Source: Litorivicinus sp. (GTDB lineage: Bacteria > Pseudomonadota > Gammaproteobacteria > Pseudomonadales > Litorivicinaceae). From it: a DNA stretch of 64,000 nucleotides. The notes under the pieces are model-generated. The model was given only the letters and a program-made list of their open reading frames with translations. It had not been told where the DNA came from and did no database searches. Where the stretch lies: contig JAOLBK010000007.1 of NCBI GenBank assembly GCA_028339155.1, positions 1 through 64,000 of the forward strand, in the 5' to 3' direction. A program made the position numbers and the translations under genes. This document shows, in pieces, positions 34,334 through 43,547 of this stretch; the stretch's first letter is position 1; every line of letters begins with the position of its first letter.

Positions 34334-35413
34334 TCAACGGATTTGCTCGCCATCAATCCAAACAGATTCAAGACCATCTTTTGAAAATACAGAAAAATCT
34401 GCAGGAGCTCCCAATCTAATCTCACCGCCTCGCTCATAGCCAATCCAAGAAGCCGGCCGCTTAGAGACGAAGTCACTGATCTCTAGCCAATCAAGACCAA
34501 GGGCCAGAAGATTGGAAACAGTGCCCTCCGCCGTCGCCGCACTTCCTGCCAGCGTGCCGTCAGCAAGACGAACGTAACAACCAACTTTTTCTACCTCATG
34601 TGAGCCCAAACGATAGCTACCATCTGGCATTCCCGAAGCAGCAGTGGCGTCTGTCACACTATAAAGTTGATTGATCATGCGTCGTGCCAAATGAAAAGCA
34701 GCCGGATCTACATGCACCCCGTCGCAAATAATCTCAGCATAATCGGCTCGGTTCAGAGCCGCTAACGCGACACCAGGATCTCTGTGATGAACTCCGCTCA
34801 TAGCATTGAACAAGTGCGTTATCCCAACTCCAGCTTCCAGAAGGGATTCAGCTAGGTGATAAGGACACCCCGTGTGGCCCAATTGGAGGCGAACATCATA
34901 TCTTTGAGCCAATGCCGGTAATACCTGATCTGGATCCTGTTCAGGCGCGTAAGTCATCACCCGAACAATCCCAGTTTTAAACCATGCAGCGGCCTTCGCT
35001 GCATCAACTAGGCGGGTCTTTGGCGGTTGTGCCCCCAACTTAAACGCACTGAGATAAGGTCCCTCTAAATGCACGCCTAGGCATTTCGCCTCATCCGATT
35101 TGCGGCTGAACATAACTTGATTGACGGCTTCAATTGCCCGATCAATAGCGTCATCCTCTGCAGTAACGGTGGTCGCAAGAAAGCCAGTCATACCGAAAGC
35201 AGCATGGGTTTTAGCCAGTTGCCGAATCCCAGACTCTCCGTCCATTACATCACCACCACCACCACCGTGGTTATGTAAATCCAATATTCCAGGCAGTATC
35301 CAGCGATCCGGGGCAGACGAAACATTGGTCAATTCATCAACCGTTGACCCAAAGGATATGCACTGACAGCTAATCGATTTGGAACCAACAACGTGACCAA
35401 TCAATTTATTCAT
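34334..35413 (-). CDS. nagA: N-acetylglucosamine-6-phosphate deacetylase NagA
   Basis: A 359-residue amidohydrolase. Metal-binding and catalytic residues can be seen: His47-x-His49 ('DLHNHGGGG'), Glu117 ('HLEGPYLS'), His180 ('LGHTG'), His200 ('ITHLFNAMS') and the catalytic Asp255 ('VTDATAA'). It removes acetate from GlcNAc-6-P to give glucosamine-6-P. Its ATG overlaps the end of the upstream kinase-like gene by 8 bases (ATGAATAA), so the two are coupled. It is the last gene of the decarboxylase-kinase-nagA operon. Confidence 0.93.
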   Translation of the reverse strand: MNKLIGHVVGSKSISCQCISFGSTVDELTNVSSAPDRWILPGILDLHNHGGGGGDVMDGESGIRQLAKTHAAFGMTGFLATTVTAEDDAIDRAIEAVNQVMFSRKSDEAKCLGVHLEGPYLSAFKLGAQPPKTRLVDAAKAAAWFKTGIVRVMTYAPEQDPDQVLPALAQRYDVRLQLGHTGCPYHLAESLLEAGVGITHLFNAMSGVHHRDPGVALAALNRADYAEIICDGVHVDPAAFHLARRMINQLYSVTDATAASGMPDGSYRLGSHEVEKVGCYVRLADGTLAGSAATAEGTVSNLLALGLDWLEISDFVSKRPASWIGYERGGEIRLGAPADFSVFSKDGLESVWIDGEQIR

Positions 35414-36269
35414 AATTTGTCCAAATATCTACAGATGCCTGGACTCGATAGGAGCCGATTAACGCAAGACCATCCAGTGCATTACCTTTAGGTTCGGTAA
35501 CGTTAAAACCCAGCTGATGAAGCTTCGGGGTATAAACGGTTGCCAGACCCCCGACTAATGCAATCGGCAACCCTTGAGGCAACTCATCTAGTATCTCGAC
35601 CAAGTAACTCACCCCTTCATCAAGTAAATCTCTCGCAAATTGATTTCCTAAAATCGATTGACCGCATACGATCTGGGCCAACAACGCAAAATCAGCTGGG
35701 CTCGCTGTATGCGCAAAAACAATAAAATCCTCTCGCGCTGATCCAATTTTCATCTCCTCTACCACCGCATAATGCGATGCCTGCCAAGCGCTGCGATCCG
35801 CTAATTTCAGAAGCTGCTGCAGCACTCTAAGTCCTATCCAAGCACCACCACCCTGATCCCCGAGCACGAATCCGAAACCACCGCGCCGATTGATTTTTCC
35901 ATCATGATCAAGCCAAGACAAGACGACCCCTGTACCTACAGTCAAACACCCACCGACACAGCCGCCATGCGCCCCTAAGAGACCGGAATCACGATCCGAT
36001 ATGAGCTGCGTCGGACAGGACGAAAGCGTAAGAAATTGGTCGCGCTCAAAGGCATATTCAGTGCCCGCAAGACCTGCGATTATTCGATCCGGCCTGGAGC
36101 ATTGCAATATATTGCAGGCGTTATTAATAGAAGCGTAGACGGCGCCTGCGCCAAGGCCCAAATTCCCTGGGCCGGAGACCGTCTCACCAATTATTGAACC
36201 GGTCTCAAAATGAATAAGGCGAACCCGCGTCTTGGATCCGCCACCATCGATCAGGGCTGCAATAGTCAT
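35406..36269 (-). CDS. N-acetylglucosamine-kinase-like protein (BadF/BadG ATPase fold)
   Basis: A 287-residue ASKHA-fold protein. The start is ATG 36269, overlapping the decarboxylase stop as ATGA; it gives the conserved N-terminus 'MTIAALIDGGGSKTRVRLI'. Other motifs are 'PGNLGLG', 'LISDRDSGLLGAHGG', 'CLTVGTGVV' and 'GGFGFVLGDQGGGAWIG', which define the GlcNAc-kinase side of the BadF/BadG family. With NagA directly downstream, phosphorylation of free GlcNAc to GlcNAc-6-P is the best call. Confidence 0.85.
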   Translation of the reverse strand: MTIAALIDGGGSKTRVRLIHFETGSIIGETVSGPGNLGLGAGAVYASINNACNILQCSRPDRIIAGLAGTEYAFERDQFLTLSSCPTQLISDRDSGLLGAHGGCVGGCLTVGTGVVLSWLDHDGKINRRGGFGFVLGDQGGGAWIGLRVLQQLLKLADRSAWQASHYAVVEEMKIGSAREDFIVFAHTASPADFALLAQIVCGQSILGNQFARDLLDEGVSYLVEILDELPQGLPIALVGGLATVYTPKLHQLGFNVTEPKGNALDGLALIGSYRVQASVDIWTNYE

Positions 36270-37423
36270 AATGACTGACCAACGCCCGGCAAAAGACATG
36301 GCAAAACACGTGTTACTACCTGAGGCGGTGAAATACCATTGAACTGAGTTGCACTGGCAAGCGTATAAGCACCCATCTCATGAAACACCACCACATCATT
36401 CATATTCAGAATTGGAAGCTCAGGAAAACGACCTAGCTCATCAATCGAATCACAAGTCGGCCCGGCAAATACACAAGGAGACCTCTCTTTGGCAGATGTG
36501 TAGACGGTCATCCGATATTGCATCCCATCAAATAGACGGCCCGATTGCGCGCCATAAACGCCATCATCAAGATAAAACCACCAACCATCACTTCGCTTGG
36601 CACGACCCACCACCCTGCAAACAAGTGCCATTGATGGTGCCGAAATGACCCGCCCTGGCTCTGCCATAATCTCTATCCCTTTCGGGACCTCAGAAAGCAC
36701 GTTTCGAATAGGCGCACAAAAGGTCTCGAGGTCTACCGGCTCCCCCAAGTAATGGGCTGGAAAACCACCACCAATGTCAATGCGCACAATTGGGGTGAGC
36801 TCCTCTAATTGAACCTGCCTCGAAAGGCCAATACAGAAAGAAAGTGCATCTGCATGGGTGTTCGCACTTGCAGCCTGAGAACCCACGTGAAAGCAGAGAC
36901 CATCGACTCGAATTCCGGAGTCATTAGCAACAGCCAACAAACTTAAAGCATCTGGGGGCGGGGCTCCAAACTTTTTACTCAAATCAATCGGGGCGTCCGG
37001 AGCGATGAAGGACAACCGAAGCATCACCCGAATAAAGTGTCTATAAGGGATAAGCTTCCAAAGTTCATCCACATTATCAACAACAAAAGTAGTCACGCCG
37101 AACGCAACAGCTTTTTCAATTTCTAGTTCTGTTTTAATTGGGTGAGTATGGATCATCCGTGATGGACTAACGCCCAGTTGCTCAAGCATCCGAATCTCGG
37201 CAGCACTAGCCACGTCAAAATGCCCATTAGCCTCAAAAATAGTTTGCAGTAATCCAGAGTAAGGATTTGATTTAACTGCGTAATATAACTCGACGCCCGG
37301 CAAGGCATTGCGCAAAGCAGACCACTGACCACGACAAACATCCGAGTCAAACACCAAAGAAGGCGTCGTTTCGATCAGACTAAGCCAAGAGCTAGCCGAT
37401 TCACGGGGAGCGATATCGATCAA
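36266..37423 (-). CDS. group IV PLP-dependent decarboxylase, ornithine-decarboxylase-like
   Basis: A 385-residue alanine-racemase-fold decarboxylase. The PLP lysine lies in 'YYAVKSNPY' (about residue 50), 'FHVGSQ' and 'RIDIGGGFPAHY' follow, the phosphate-binding 'AEPGRVIS' is near 250, and the catalytic Cys lies in 'FAGPTCDSIDEL' near 316-327. That 'GPTCDS.D' form is typical of ornithine/lysine decarboxylases rather than LysA, where 'GPICESGDF' is found (see lysA at 41455). It would make putrescine or cadaverine. It shares an operon with amino-sugar genes, an unusual partnership. Confidence 0.85.
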   Translation of the reverse strand: MIDIAPRESASSWLSLIETTPSLVFDSDVCRGQWSALRNALPGVELYYAVKSNPYSGLLQTIFEANGHFDVASAAEIRMLEQLGVSPSRMIHTHPIKTELEIEKAVAFGVTTFVVDNVDELWKLIPYRHFIRVMLRLSFIAPDAPIDLSKKFGAPPPDALSLLAVANDSGIRVDGLCFHVGSQAASANTHADALSFCIGLSRQVQLEELTPIVRIDIGGGFPAHYLGEPVDLETFCAPIRNVLSEVPKGIEIMAEPGRVISAPSMALVCRVVGRAKRSDGWWFYLDDGVYGAQSGRLFDGMQYRMTVYTSAKERSPCVFAGPTCDSIDELGRFPELPILNMNDVVVFHEMGAYTLASATQFNGISPPQVVTRVLPCLLPGVGQSL

Positions 37424-37490
37424 TCACGCGTCCTCAAAAGCAAATACTGGACGCGCGATATTAGTGAAATTAGTTTAATTTTCAAGCGTT

Positions 37491-39383
37491 TTAGGCTGTA
37501 TCAGCTAAATGTCCGCTTGCTTCAAGCCAAATTTTACGATCAGACGCGCGTTTTTTCCCGAGCAACCGATCCATCGCATCATCTGTGGACATTTCGCCCT
37601 CACGATCGTCAACAAATAGTTGAATTAGCCGGCGCGTATCAGGATCGATTGTCGTGACTCGTAATTGAGATGGATTCATCTCACCCAAACCTTTAAACCG
37701 GGTGACCGAAATTTTTCCCCGTCGATTCTCCGTTGACAGCCTATCCAAAATGCTCTGTTTCTCAAGATCATCCAGGGCATAGAACACCTCCTTACCAACG
37801 TCAATTCGGTACAGTGGCGGCATAGCAACAAAAACATGGCCACCATGGACCAAAGGCCTGAAATGTTTGACGAATAATGCACACAAAAGAGTCGCGATAT
37901 GCAAGCCATCACTATCTGCATCAGCCAAAATACAAACCTTCCCATAGCGAAGACCGGCAAGATCACTTGAGCCTGGATCAACCCCAAGCGCAACAGAGAT
38001 ATCATGAACTTCCTGACTCGCCAAGATATCACTACTATCAATTTCCCACGTATTTAAGATCTTCCCTCGGAGAGGCATAACTGCCTGAAATTGACGATCC
38101 CTAGCTTGTTTGGTGGACCCACCAGCAGAATCACCTTCCACCAAAAAAAGTTCGCCTGCCATCGCGTCACTACCCGAGCAGTCGGCGAGCTTGCCAGGCA
38201 ATTGAGGGCCCTGAGAAACCCGCTTGCGTGCGACCTGCTTCCTCGATTTTAAGCGTTTTTGAGCTGCCAAAATTGCAAGTTCGGCGAGCTGATCCCCCAC
38301 TTCAGTATTGGAATTCAAATAAAGGCTAAATGCATCGCGTACCACACCGCTGACAAAGACTGCGCACTCTCTGGAGCTAAGTCGCTCTTTGGTCTGGCCC
38401 GAAAACTGCGGATCTTCCTGCTTGACACTAAGTACGTAAGCACATCGTTCCCAGAGATCATCTGGTGACAACTTCAACCCACGAGGCACCAGATTACGAA
38501 ACTCGCAATATTCCCGCAATGCATCCATAAGCCCCGTCCTCAGACCATTTACATGAGTCCCTCCTTGCACCGTGGGAATCAAATTGACATAAGATTCCGT
38601 GACTAGCTCACCTCTCTCGGGCAACCACGTCAAAGCCCATTCGACAGACTCATGAATTGCACTAAAATTGCCAATATAAGGATCGTCAGGGACGGAAAAA
38701 ACATCACCGATCTCAGCCTGCAAGTAATCGGTCAATCCTTTTTCAAAACACCAAGTAACTTCTTCGCCTGTTTTCAAATCCCGCAAAGAAATCGTAAGCC
38801 CGGAACACAAAACGGCTTTGGCCTTAAGTAAATGACGCAATCTCGGAATTGAGAGATTGGCTGAGTCGAAATATTTGGGGTCAGGCTGAAATCGCACAGT
38901 GGTGCCGGTATCTTTTTTGAGACAAGCACCAACCTCAGAAAGCTCCCGAATCTTCTCGCCGCCAGAAAATCCAATATCGAAGCGCTTTCCAAGACGTCGA
39001 ACCTCTACATCCAGAGCAATGGACAATGCATTAACGACGCTCACGCCAACTCCATGCAACCCTCCAGAGAACTGATAATTTTTATTAGAAAACTTTCCGC
39101 CGGCATGAAGCCGCGTTAGTATCAGCTCAACACCAGGAATTCCTTCTTCCGGGTGAATATCGACCGGCATCCCACGGCCATTATCTGAGACAGCAATAAA
39201 TCCGCTAGATTCAATCACCACGTCAATCCGGGTGGCATGTCCAGCCAATGCTTCATCCACCGAATTATCAATTACTTCTTGAACAAGGTGATTTGGTCTG
39301 GTGGTGTCTGTGTACATGCCGGGCCGGCGTTTAACGGGGTCTAGCCCCGAAAGGACTTCAATATCCTGTGCCTGATAACTCAT
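37491..39383 (-). CDS. parE: DNA topoisomerase IV subunit B ParE
   Basis: A 630-residue GHKL ATPase/topoisomerase subunit. The start is ATG 39383 (MSYQAQDIEVLSGLDPVKRRPGMYTDT); an upstream ATG at 39449 adds unrelated residues that overlap DUF1249. Motifs: 'EVIDNSVDEALAG' (Mg-ATP), 'LHGVGVSVVNALS', Toprim 'LFLVEGDSAGGSTKQARDR' and 'DADSDGLHIATLL'. The residues 'NRRGKISVTRFKGLGEMNP' close the C-terminal domain. It decatenates daughter chromosomes with ParC. It overlaps the DUF1249 gene by 26 bases. Confidence 0.95.
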   Translation of the reverse strand: MSYQAQDIEVLSGLDPVKRRPGMYTDTTRPNHLVQEVIDNSVDEALAGHATRIDVVIESSGFIAVSDNGRGMPVDIHPEEGIPGVELILTRLHAGGKFSNKNYQFSGGLHGVGVSVVNALSIALDVEVRRLGKRFDIGFSGGEKIRELSEVGACLKKDTGTTVRFQPDPKYFDSANLSIPRLRHLLKAKAVLCSGLTISLRDLKTGEEVTWCFEKGLTDYLQAEIGDVFSVPDDPYIGNFSAIHESVEWALTWLPERGELVTESYVNLIPTVQGGTHVNGLRTGLMDALREYCEFRNLVPRGLKLSPDDLWERCAYVLSVKQEDPQFSGQTKERLSSRECAVFVSGVVRDAFSLYLNSNTEVGDQLAELAILAAQKRLKSRKQVARKRVSQGPQLPGKLADCSGSDAMAGELFLVEGDSAGGSTKQARDRQFQAVMPLRGKILNTWEIDSSDILASQEVHDISVALGVDPGSSDLAGLRYGKVCILADADSDGLHIATLLCALFVKHFRPLVHGGHVFVAMPPLYRIDVGKEVFYALDDLEKQSILDRLSTENRRGKISVTRFKGLGEMNPSQLRVTTIDPDTRRLIQLFVDDREGEMSTDDAMDRLLGKKRASDRKIWLEASGHLADTA

Positions 39384-39840
39384 TGGTCTCGATCCCGTAA
39401 ATTGAAAGGTCTGAGCGACCATAATGAAGGCAATAAGACAACCACTCACTCAAGAATTGATCAAGTTGTTCTCTCTCGTTAGGCTGCAACATTTTAGGAT
39501 TGGGATAAGGGTATGCTCCGCGGATAAAGTCGTTCGATGTTTCGTCCGTAACTTCAGCAAGCTTCATATCATGATACATGCGCACCGAAAATGCTGGCAA
39601 AGGCAGCCAAGTCTTATGTCCCGTCGAAAGGCTGCACTGACTTTCACACAAACCAGTATATGGACCCAACTCCTTAATCCGTATATGGACAAAACAATCT
39701 TGACCGCCAAAAGGCAAGACAAACCGCATTTCACTACCCTGGCCAAAACGCTTAAGCATGCGTAGCAGCAGGCTGTAATTTAGTCCACAACTGGCATGAT
39801 GACGCTTTAAATCAGGTACGTGTCGTACTTTTTTTGGCAA
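39358..39840 (-). CDS. DUF1249 (YqiB-like) protein
   Basis: A 160-residue protein. I choose the TTG at 39840, because AGGAGGGG lies at the right distance upstream and the family begins near 'PDLKRHHASCGLNYSLLLRM'; an ATG at 39909 would extend far into nudF. Family motifs: 'LGPYTGLCESQC', 'FSVRMYHDMKLAEVT', 'FIRGAYPYPNPKMLQPNEREQLDQFLSEWLSYCLHYG'. YqiB is found between nudF and parE in many gammaproteobacteria, as here. Function unknown. Confidence 0.85.
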   Translation of the reverse strand: MPKKVRHVPDLKRHHASCGLNYSLLLRMLKRFGQGSEMRFVLPFGGQDCFVHIRIKELGPYTGLCESQCSLSTGHKTWLPLPAFSVRMYHDMKLAEVTDETSNDFIRGAYPYPNPKMLQPNEREQLDQFLSEWLSYCLHYGRSDLSIYGIETNELSGTGY

Positions 39841-40471
39841 GTTCCCCTCCTTCCTCAAACCGAGATCGATTTGCGCACAGCCACTGCAAGCCAATAATGG
39901 TGGCTGCATTATTCACCTGCCCAGTAACAAGCGCGTCAAGCGCGTCCGAGATTGGTATTACATGAACCTTCAAATCTTCAAACTCCCCAGTCTGACCGCG
40001 AAAAGAAGCCGCGCGAGAAGAATCGCAGGTAGCCACAAACAAGTAAATCAGTTCATTGGATCCGCCAGGGCTTGGGCAATAGGTGTAAAGTAATGTAGGT
40101 TTCTCCGTAAGTACAAGGCCAGTCTCTTCAAATACTTCACGGCGGCAGGTCTCCGCTGGATTCTCACCCTCATCACAAATCCCAGCAACCCACTCAAGCA
40201 TCCACGGACTTTTTTTTAGCTGAGACATCGCCGCACCTACCCGAAACTGCTCGACCAAGACCACGGCCTGAATTGTAGGATCCACTAAGATCACGACCAT
40301 AGCGGGATCTCGCAATATCAGCTCTCGCTGCATTGGACCGAGCGATTCAATCTTATAACCCCGATGACGGAGCGTCAGCTGATCCAGCTGAAAAAATCCA
40401 GTCGCGAGGCGAGATGAAGCATCCAGCGACCAATCTTCAAGCCCAAATTGTGGCTTCGGCCAAAAGCTCAA
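39812..40471 (-). CDS. nudF: ADP-ribose pyrophosphatase NudF
   Basis: A 219-residue Nudix hydrolase. The Nudix box is 'GICDEGENPAETCRREVFEETGL' (about residues 91-113), with the Glu residues that bind Mg. The protein hydrolyses ADP-ribose and related sugars. The start is a TTG overlapping the thiD stop (TTGA), so no free ribosome-binding site is needed. In E. coli the order is nudF-yqiB-cpdA-yqiA-parE; cpdA and yqiA are absent here. Confidence 0.9.
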   Translation of the reverse strand: MSFWPKPQFGLEDWSLDASSRLATGFFQLDQLTLRHRGYKIESLGPMQRELILRDPAMVVILVDPTIQAVVLVEQFRVGAAMSQLKKSPWMLEWVAGICDEGENPAETCRREVFEETGLVLTEKPTLLYTYCPSPGGSNELIYLFVATCDSSRAASFRGQTGEFEDLKVHVIPISDALDALVTGQVNNAATIIGLQWLCANRSRFEEGGELAKKSTTRT

Positions 40472-41271
40472 TTACTTCTCCGTAGGTTCCAAAAGTGATG
40501 GACTGGCCCATGTCCCCGGCCAACCGATAATTCATTAGCAGCCGAAATCGCCTCGAATACATAGATTTTTGCCTTGGAAACCGAGACCTCCAGCCCTAGG
40601 CCTTGACCAAGATAAGATGCAAGCGCGCTCGACAAAGTACAACCTGTTCCGTGCGTGTTTATGGTTTCAACACGATTCATTTCAAACCACTGAGTGCCCG
40701 CATCCGATGCCAGCAAGTCCGGCGACTCATCAACAGTCAAATGGCCCCCCTTGATCAAAACTGCTTGCGCGCCCATCTCTAACAAAAGGTCGGCTTGACG
40801 CATCATTTCGTCGCGGGTTTTCGCTTCTGGCAAAGACAACATATCAGAGGCCTCAGGCAAATTTGGCGTGATTAAAGTGGCTTTCGGAATCAGCTGCGCG
40901 CTCAGCGCCGCAACGGCATCCGCGTGCAACAACCGATCACCACTCTTGGCCACCATGACTGGATCTACAACAACTGGACACCTCAAAGTATCAATAAACT
41001 GCGATACAGCCTCAATCACATCCGGCGTCCCGAGCATTCCGATTTTGACCGCATCAATACGGATATCGCACGCTACCGCCTCCATTTGCGCCCTGAGAAA
41101 ATCAATCGCTACTGGATATATAGCCGCCACACCTAAAGTGTTTTGCGCTGTCAAAGCGGTAATTACGCTAAGCCCATAAGCACCAGTTGCCGAAATCGTC
41201 TTTAAATCAGCCTGAATTCCCGCCCCACCCCCGGAATCTGAACCGGCAATTGTTAATATATTTGCGTACAT
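40468..41271 (-). CDS. thiD: hydroxymethylpyrimidine/phosphomethylpyrimidine kinase ThiD
   Basis: A 267-residue ribokinase-fold enzyme that phosphorylates HMP twice in thiamine synthesis. Motifs: 'IAGSDSGGGAGIQADLKTISATGAYG' at the N-terminus, 'PVVVDPVMVAKSGDRLL' near residue 108 and 'THGTGCTLSSALAS' near 210, which contains the catalytic Cys/anion hole. The ATG at 41271 is divergent from lptM. It heads the thiD-nudF-DUF1249-parE set. Confidence 0.93.
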   Translation of the reverse strand: MYANILTIAGSDSGGGAGIQADLKTISATGAYGLSVITALTAQNTLGVAAIYPVAIDFLRAQMEAVACDIRIDAVKIGMLGTPDVIEAVSQFIDTLRCPVVVDPVMVAKSGDRLLHADAVAALSAQLIPKATLITPNLPEASDMLSLPEAKTRDEMMRQADLLLEMGAQAVLIKGGHLTVDESPDLLASDAGTQWFEMNRVETINTHGTGCTLSSALASYLGQGLGLEVSVSKAKIYVFEAISAANELSVGRGHGPVHHFWNLRRSN

Positions 41272-41334
41272 ATTTGCTCTCTAATTTGTCAATAGTGTAG
41301 CCGATTTCATACAAAATCCGGGTATACTTCATAC

Positions 41335-41451
41335 ATGAAAAAATTTCTCCTTTCCATGCTTGTAGGATCATGTCTTCTCATCGGAGGCTGTGGACAAACA
41401 GGTCCTTTATATTTGGCTGATAACCCAGAAAAAACAGTCGACGGACGATAG
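41335..41451 (+). CDS. lptM: small lipoprotein LptM (YifL family)
   Basis: A 38-residue lipoprotein: MKKFLLSMLVGSCLLIGGCG, with the lipobox 'LIGGC' and lipidated Cys19, followed by the conserved 'QTGPLYLADNP'. LptM helps mature the LPS export protein LptD in the outer membrane. It stops 3 bases before lysA, as in many gammaproteobacteria. A candidate sigma-70 promoter (TTGTCA at 41286-41291) lies upstream, in the gap shared with thiD. Confidence 0.88.
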   Translation: MKKFLLSMLVGSCLLIGGCGQTGPLYLADNPEKTVDGR

Positions 41452-41454
41452 CTC

Positions 41455-42711
41455 ATGGATCATTTTGGCTACCGGGGATCGGATCTTTACGCTGAAGACG
41501 TTTCTATTAACGAAATAGCTGAACGGTTTGGCACTCCTTGTTTTGTATATTCGAAAGCAACGCTGATTCGCCATTTTCACGCTTATGCGGATGCCATCGC
41601 AGATATACCTCACCTAGTGTGTTACGGCATGAAAGCGAACTCAAATCTCGCGGTATTAGAGCTCCTGGCTAAGGAAGGCGCTGGATTTGATATTGTTTCG
41701 ATAGGCGAACTTGAGCGCGTAATCCAAGCTGGAGCGAATCCACACAAGATCGTCTTCTCTGGTGTTGGCAAACAGGCACACGAAATGCAACGCGCACTCG
41801 AGGTAGGCATTCACTGCTTTAATATCGAATCCTTAGCAGAACTTGATCAACTTAACTCCGTGGCTACAAAAATAGGCATAACGGCCCCCGTGTCGCTCCG
41901 CATCAATCCAGATGTGGACCCCAAAACCCATCCCTATATCTCTACCGGACTTAAGGACAATAAGTTCGGCATTGCGCACAATAATACACTGCAAGCGTAC
42001 AAATACGCGCAGTCTCTTAAGGGGCTCCGGGTTATAGGAATTGACTGCCATATTGGCTCCCAACTCACAGAAACCGGCCCATTGCTAGAGGCTCTCGACA
42101 AGCTATTGGAGTTGATTGAATTATTGAACGCCGAAGGAATCGTTATAAAGCATATCGACTTAGGTGGTGGCCTTGGGGTCACTTACCAAGACGAAACCCC
42201 ACCACATCCGGCCGAATATCTTGCTGCAGTGAAATCGCGCTTGGCTGGGCGAAACTTAAAATTAATTCTGGAACCAGGTCGATCAATCGCAGCCAATGCG
42301 GGAATTTTTATCACTCGAACAATCTTGATAAAAACCAATCAGGAACAGAATTTTGCCATTGTCGATGGAGCAATGAATGATCTAATTCGACCCGCTTTAT
42401 ACGGCGCATGGCAGCGTATCATTCCTGTGAGCACGACGGATAAGGAAGGGCAAATTGAGGCGCTTTTTGATGTAGTTGGGCCCATCTGTGAATCAGGAGA
42501 TTTTTTTGGAAAAAATCGTCTTCTAAAAATAGCAGCTGGTGACTTATTGGCTGTGCGCTCTTCCGGTGCTTATGGGTTTGTCATGGCGTCCAATTACAAC
42601 TCAAGACCTCGCGCCCCAGAAATTCTAGTCGACGGGAAAGAAATATACTTGATACGTGAGCGCGAATCATTGGAGAGCCTGTGGGCTTTAGAACATCGGG
42701 TGAATAAATAA
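41455..42711 (+). CDS. lysA: diaminopimelate decarboxylase LysA
   Basis: A 418-residue PLP enzyme that makes L-lysine from meso-diaminopimelate. The PLP lysine is Lys60 in 'VCYGMKANSN'. 'CHIGSQLTETGP', 'DLGGGLGVTY', 'LEPGRSIAANAG' and 'GPICESGDFFGKNR' are the DAPDC motifs. It overlaps dapF by one base (TAATG). The lptM-lysA-dapF-DUF484-xerC-HAD order is the classical gammaproteobacterial one. Confidence 0.95.
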   Translation: MDHFGYRGSDLYAEDVSINEIAERFGTPCFVYSKATLIRHFHAYADAIADIPHLVCYGMKANSNLAVLELLAKEGAGFDIVSIGELERVIQAGANPHKIVFSGVGKQAHEMQRALEVGIHCFNIESLAELDQLNSVATKIGITAPVSLRINPDVDPKTHPYISTGLKDNKFGIAHNNTLQAYKYAQSLKGLRVIGIDCHIGSQLTETGPLLEALDKLLELIELLNAEGIVIKHIDLGGGLGVTYQDETPPHPAEYLAAVKSRLAGRNLKLILEPGRSIAANAGIFITRTILIKTNQEQNFAIVDGAMNDLIRPALYGAWQRIIPVSTTDKEGQIEALFDVVGPICESGDFFGKNRLLKIAAGDLLAVRSSGAYGFVMASNYNSRPRAPEILVDGKEIYLIRERESLESLWALEHRVNK

Positions 42712-43547
42712 TGCGTGTTCAATTCACTAAGATGCATGGCCTAGGAAATGATTTTTTAGTGGTCGATGCTATTAGTCAGCAGGTGAGCTTACACCCAAGC
42801 CAAGTTGCCAAGTTATCTAACCGAAATACCGGGATTGGCTTTGATCAATTACTTTTGATCGAACCGCCCTCGCGCCCTGATGCTGATTTTAATTATCGAA
42901 TCTTTAACTCTGACGGCTTCGAAGCTGACCATTGTGGAAACGGTGCGCGCTGTTTCGCCAAATTCGTTAAAGATCGCGGGCTGACGGAAAAATCAGTAAT
43001 GACCGTAAATACTGCAAAAGGGCTAATCGAACTGGAACTAATTCAAGCAAACGAAGTTCGGGTCAATATGGGCAGCCCAAACCTTGATCCTAATTCATTA
43101 CCGTATCTTGGCCTGCCTCACCCAAAAAACCAGTCCGTATTATTAGAAACGCACGCTGGACAGCTGCAGTTTGGCTTAATCAGCATGGGCAATCCTCATG
43201 CTGTAACGCTCGTTGACGATTTAGATCAAACCGAGGTATCGGAAATTGGTCGCGCCATCCAAGCGGCACCACAATTTCCAGAATCAGTTAATGTAGGATT
43301 TCTAAAGATTGAATCTCGTACTTTTGTTCGACTACGTGTTTTTGAGCGGGGAGCGGGGGAAACACTAGCCTGCGGAACTGGCGCCTGTGCAGCTGTAGCT
43401 TTTGCATACACCCAACGCCTTGTCGATGAATCAGTAACAGTTGCAACGACAGGGGGAAACCTGCAAATTAGTTGGCAAGGGCCGGGTAGCGATCTGGTTA
43501 TGATTGGACCTGCAGAATCCGTATTTGAAGGGGAGTTCCAACTGTGA
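42711..43547 (+). CDS. dapF: diaminopimelate epimerase DapF
   Basis: A 278-residue epimerase converting LL- to meso-diaminopimelate. The two catalytic cysteines are in 'DHCGNGARCFAKF' (Cys75) and 'LACGTGACAAVAF' (near residue 221). 'MHGLGNDFLVVD' is the family start. It directly precedes the DUF484 gene, overlapping it as GTGA. Confidence 0.95.
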   Translation: MRVQFTKMHGLGNDFLVVDAISQQVSLHPSQVAKLSNRNTGIGFDQLLLIEPPSRPDADFNYRIFNSDGFEADHCGNGARCFAKFVKDRGLTEKSVMTVNTAKGLIELELIQANEVRVNMGSPNLDPNSLPYLGLPHPKNQSVLLETHAGQLQFGLISMGNPHAVTLVDDLDQTEVSEIGRAIQAAPQFPESVNVGFLKIESRTFVRLRVFERGAGETLACGTGACAAVAFAYTQRLVDESVTVATTGGNLQISWQGPGSDLVMIGPAESVFEGEFQL

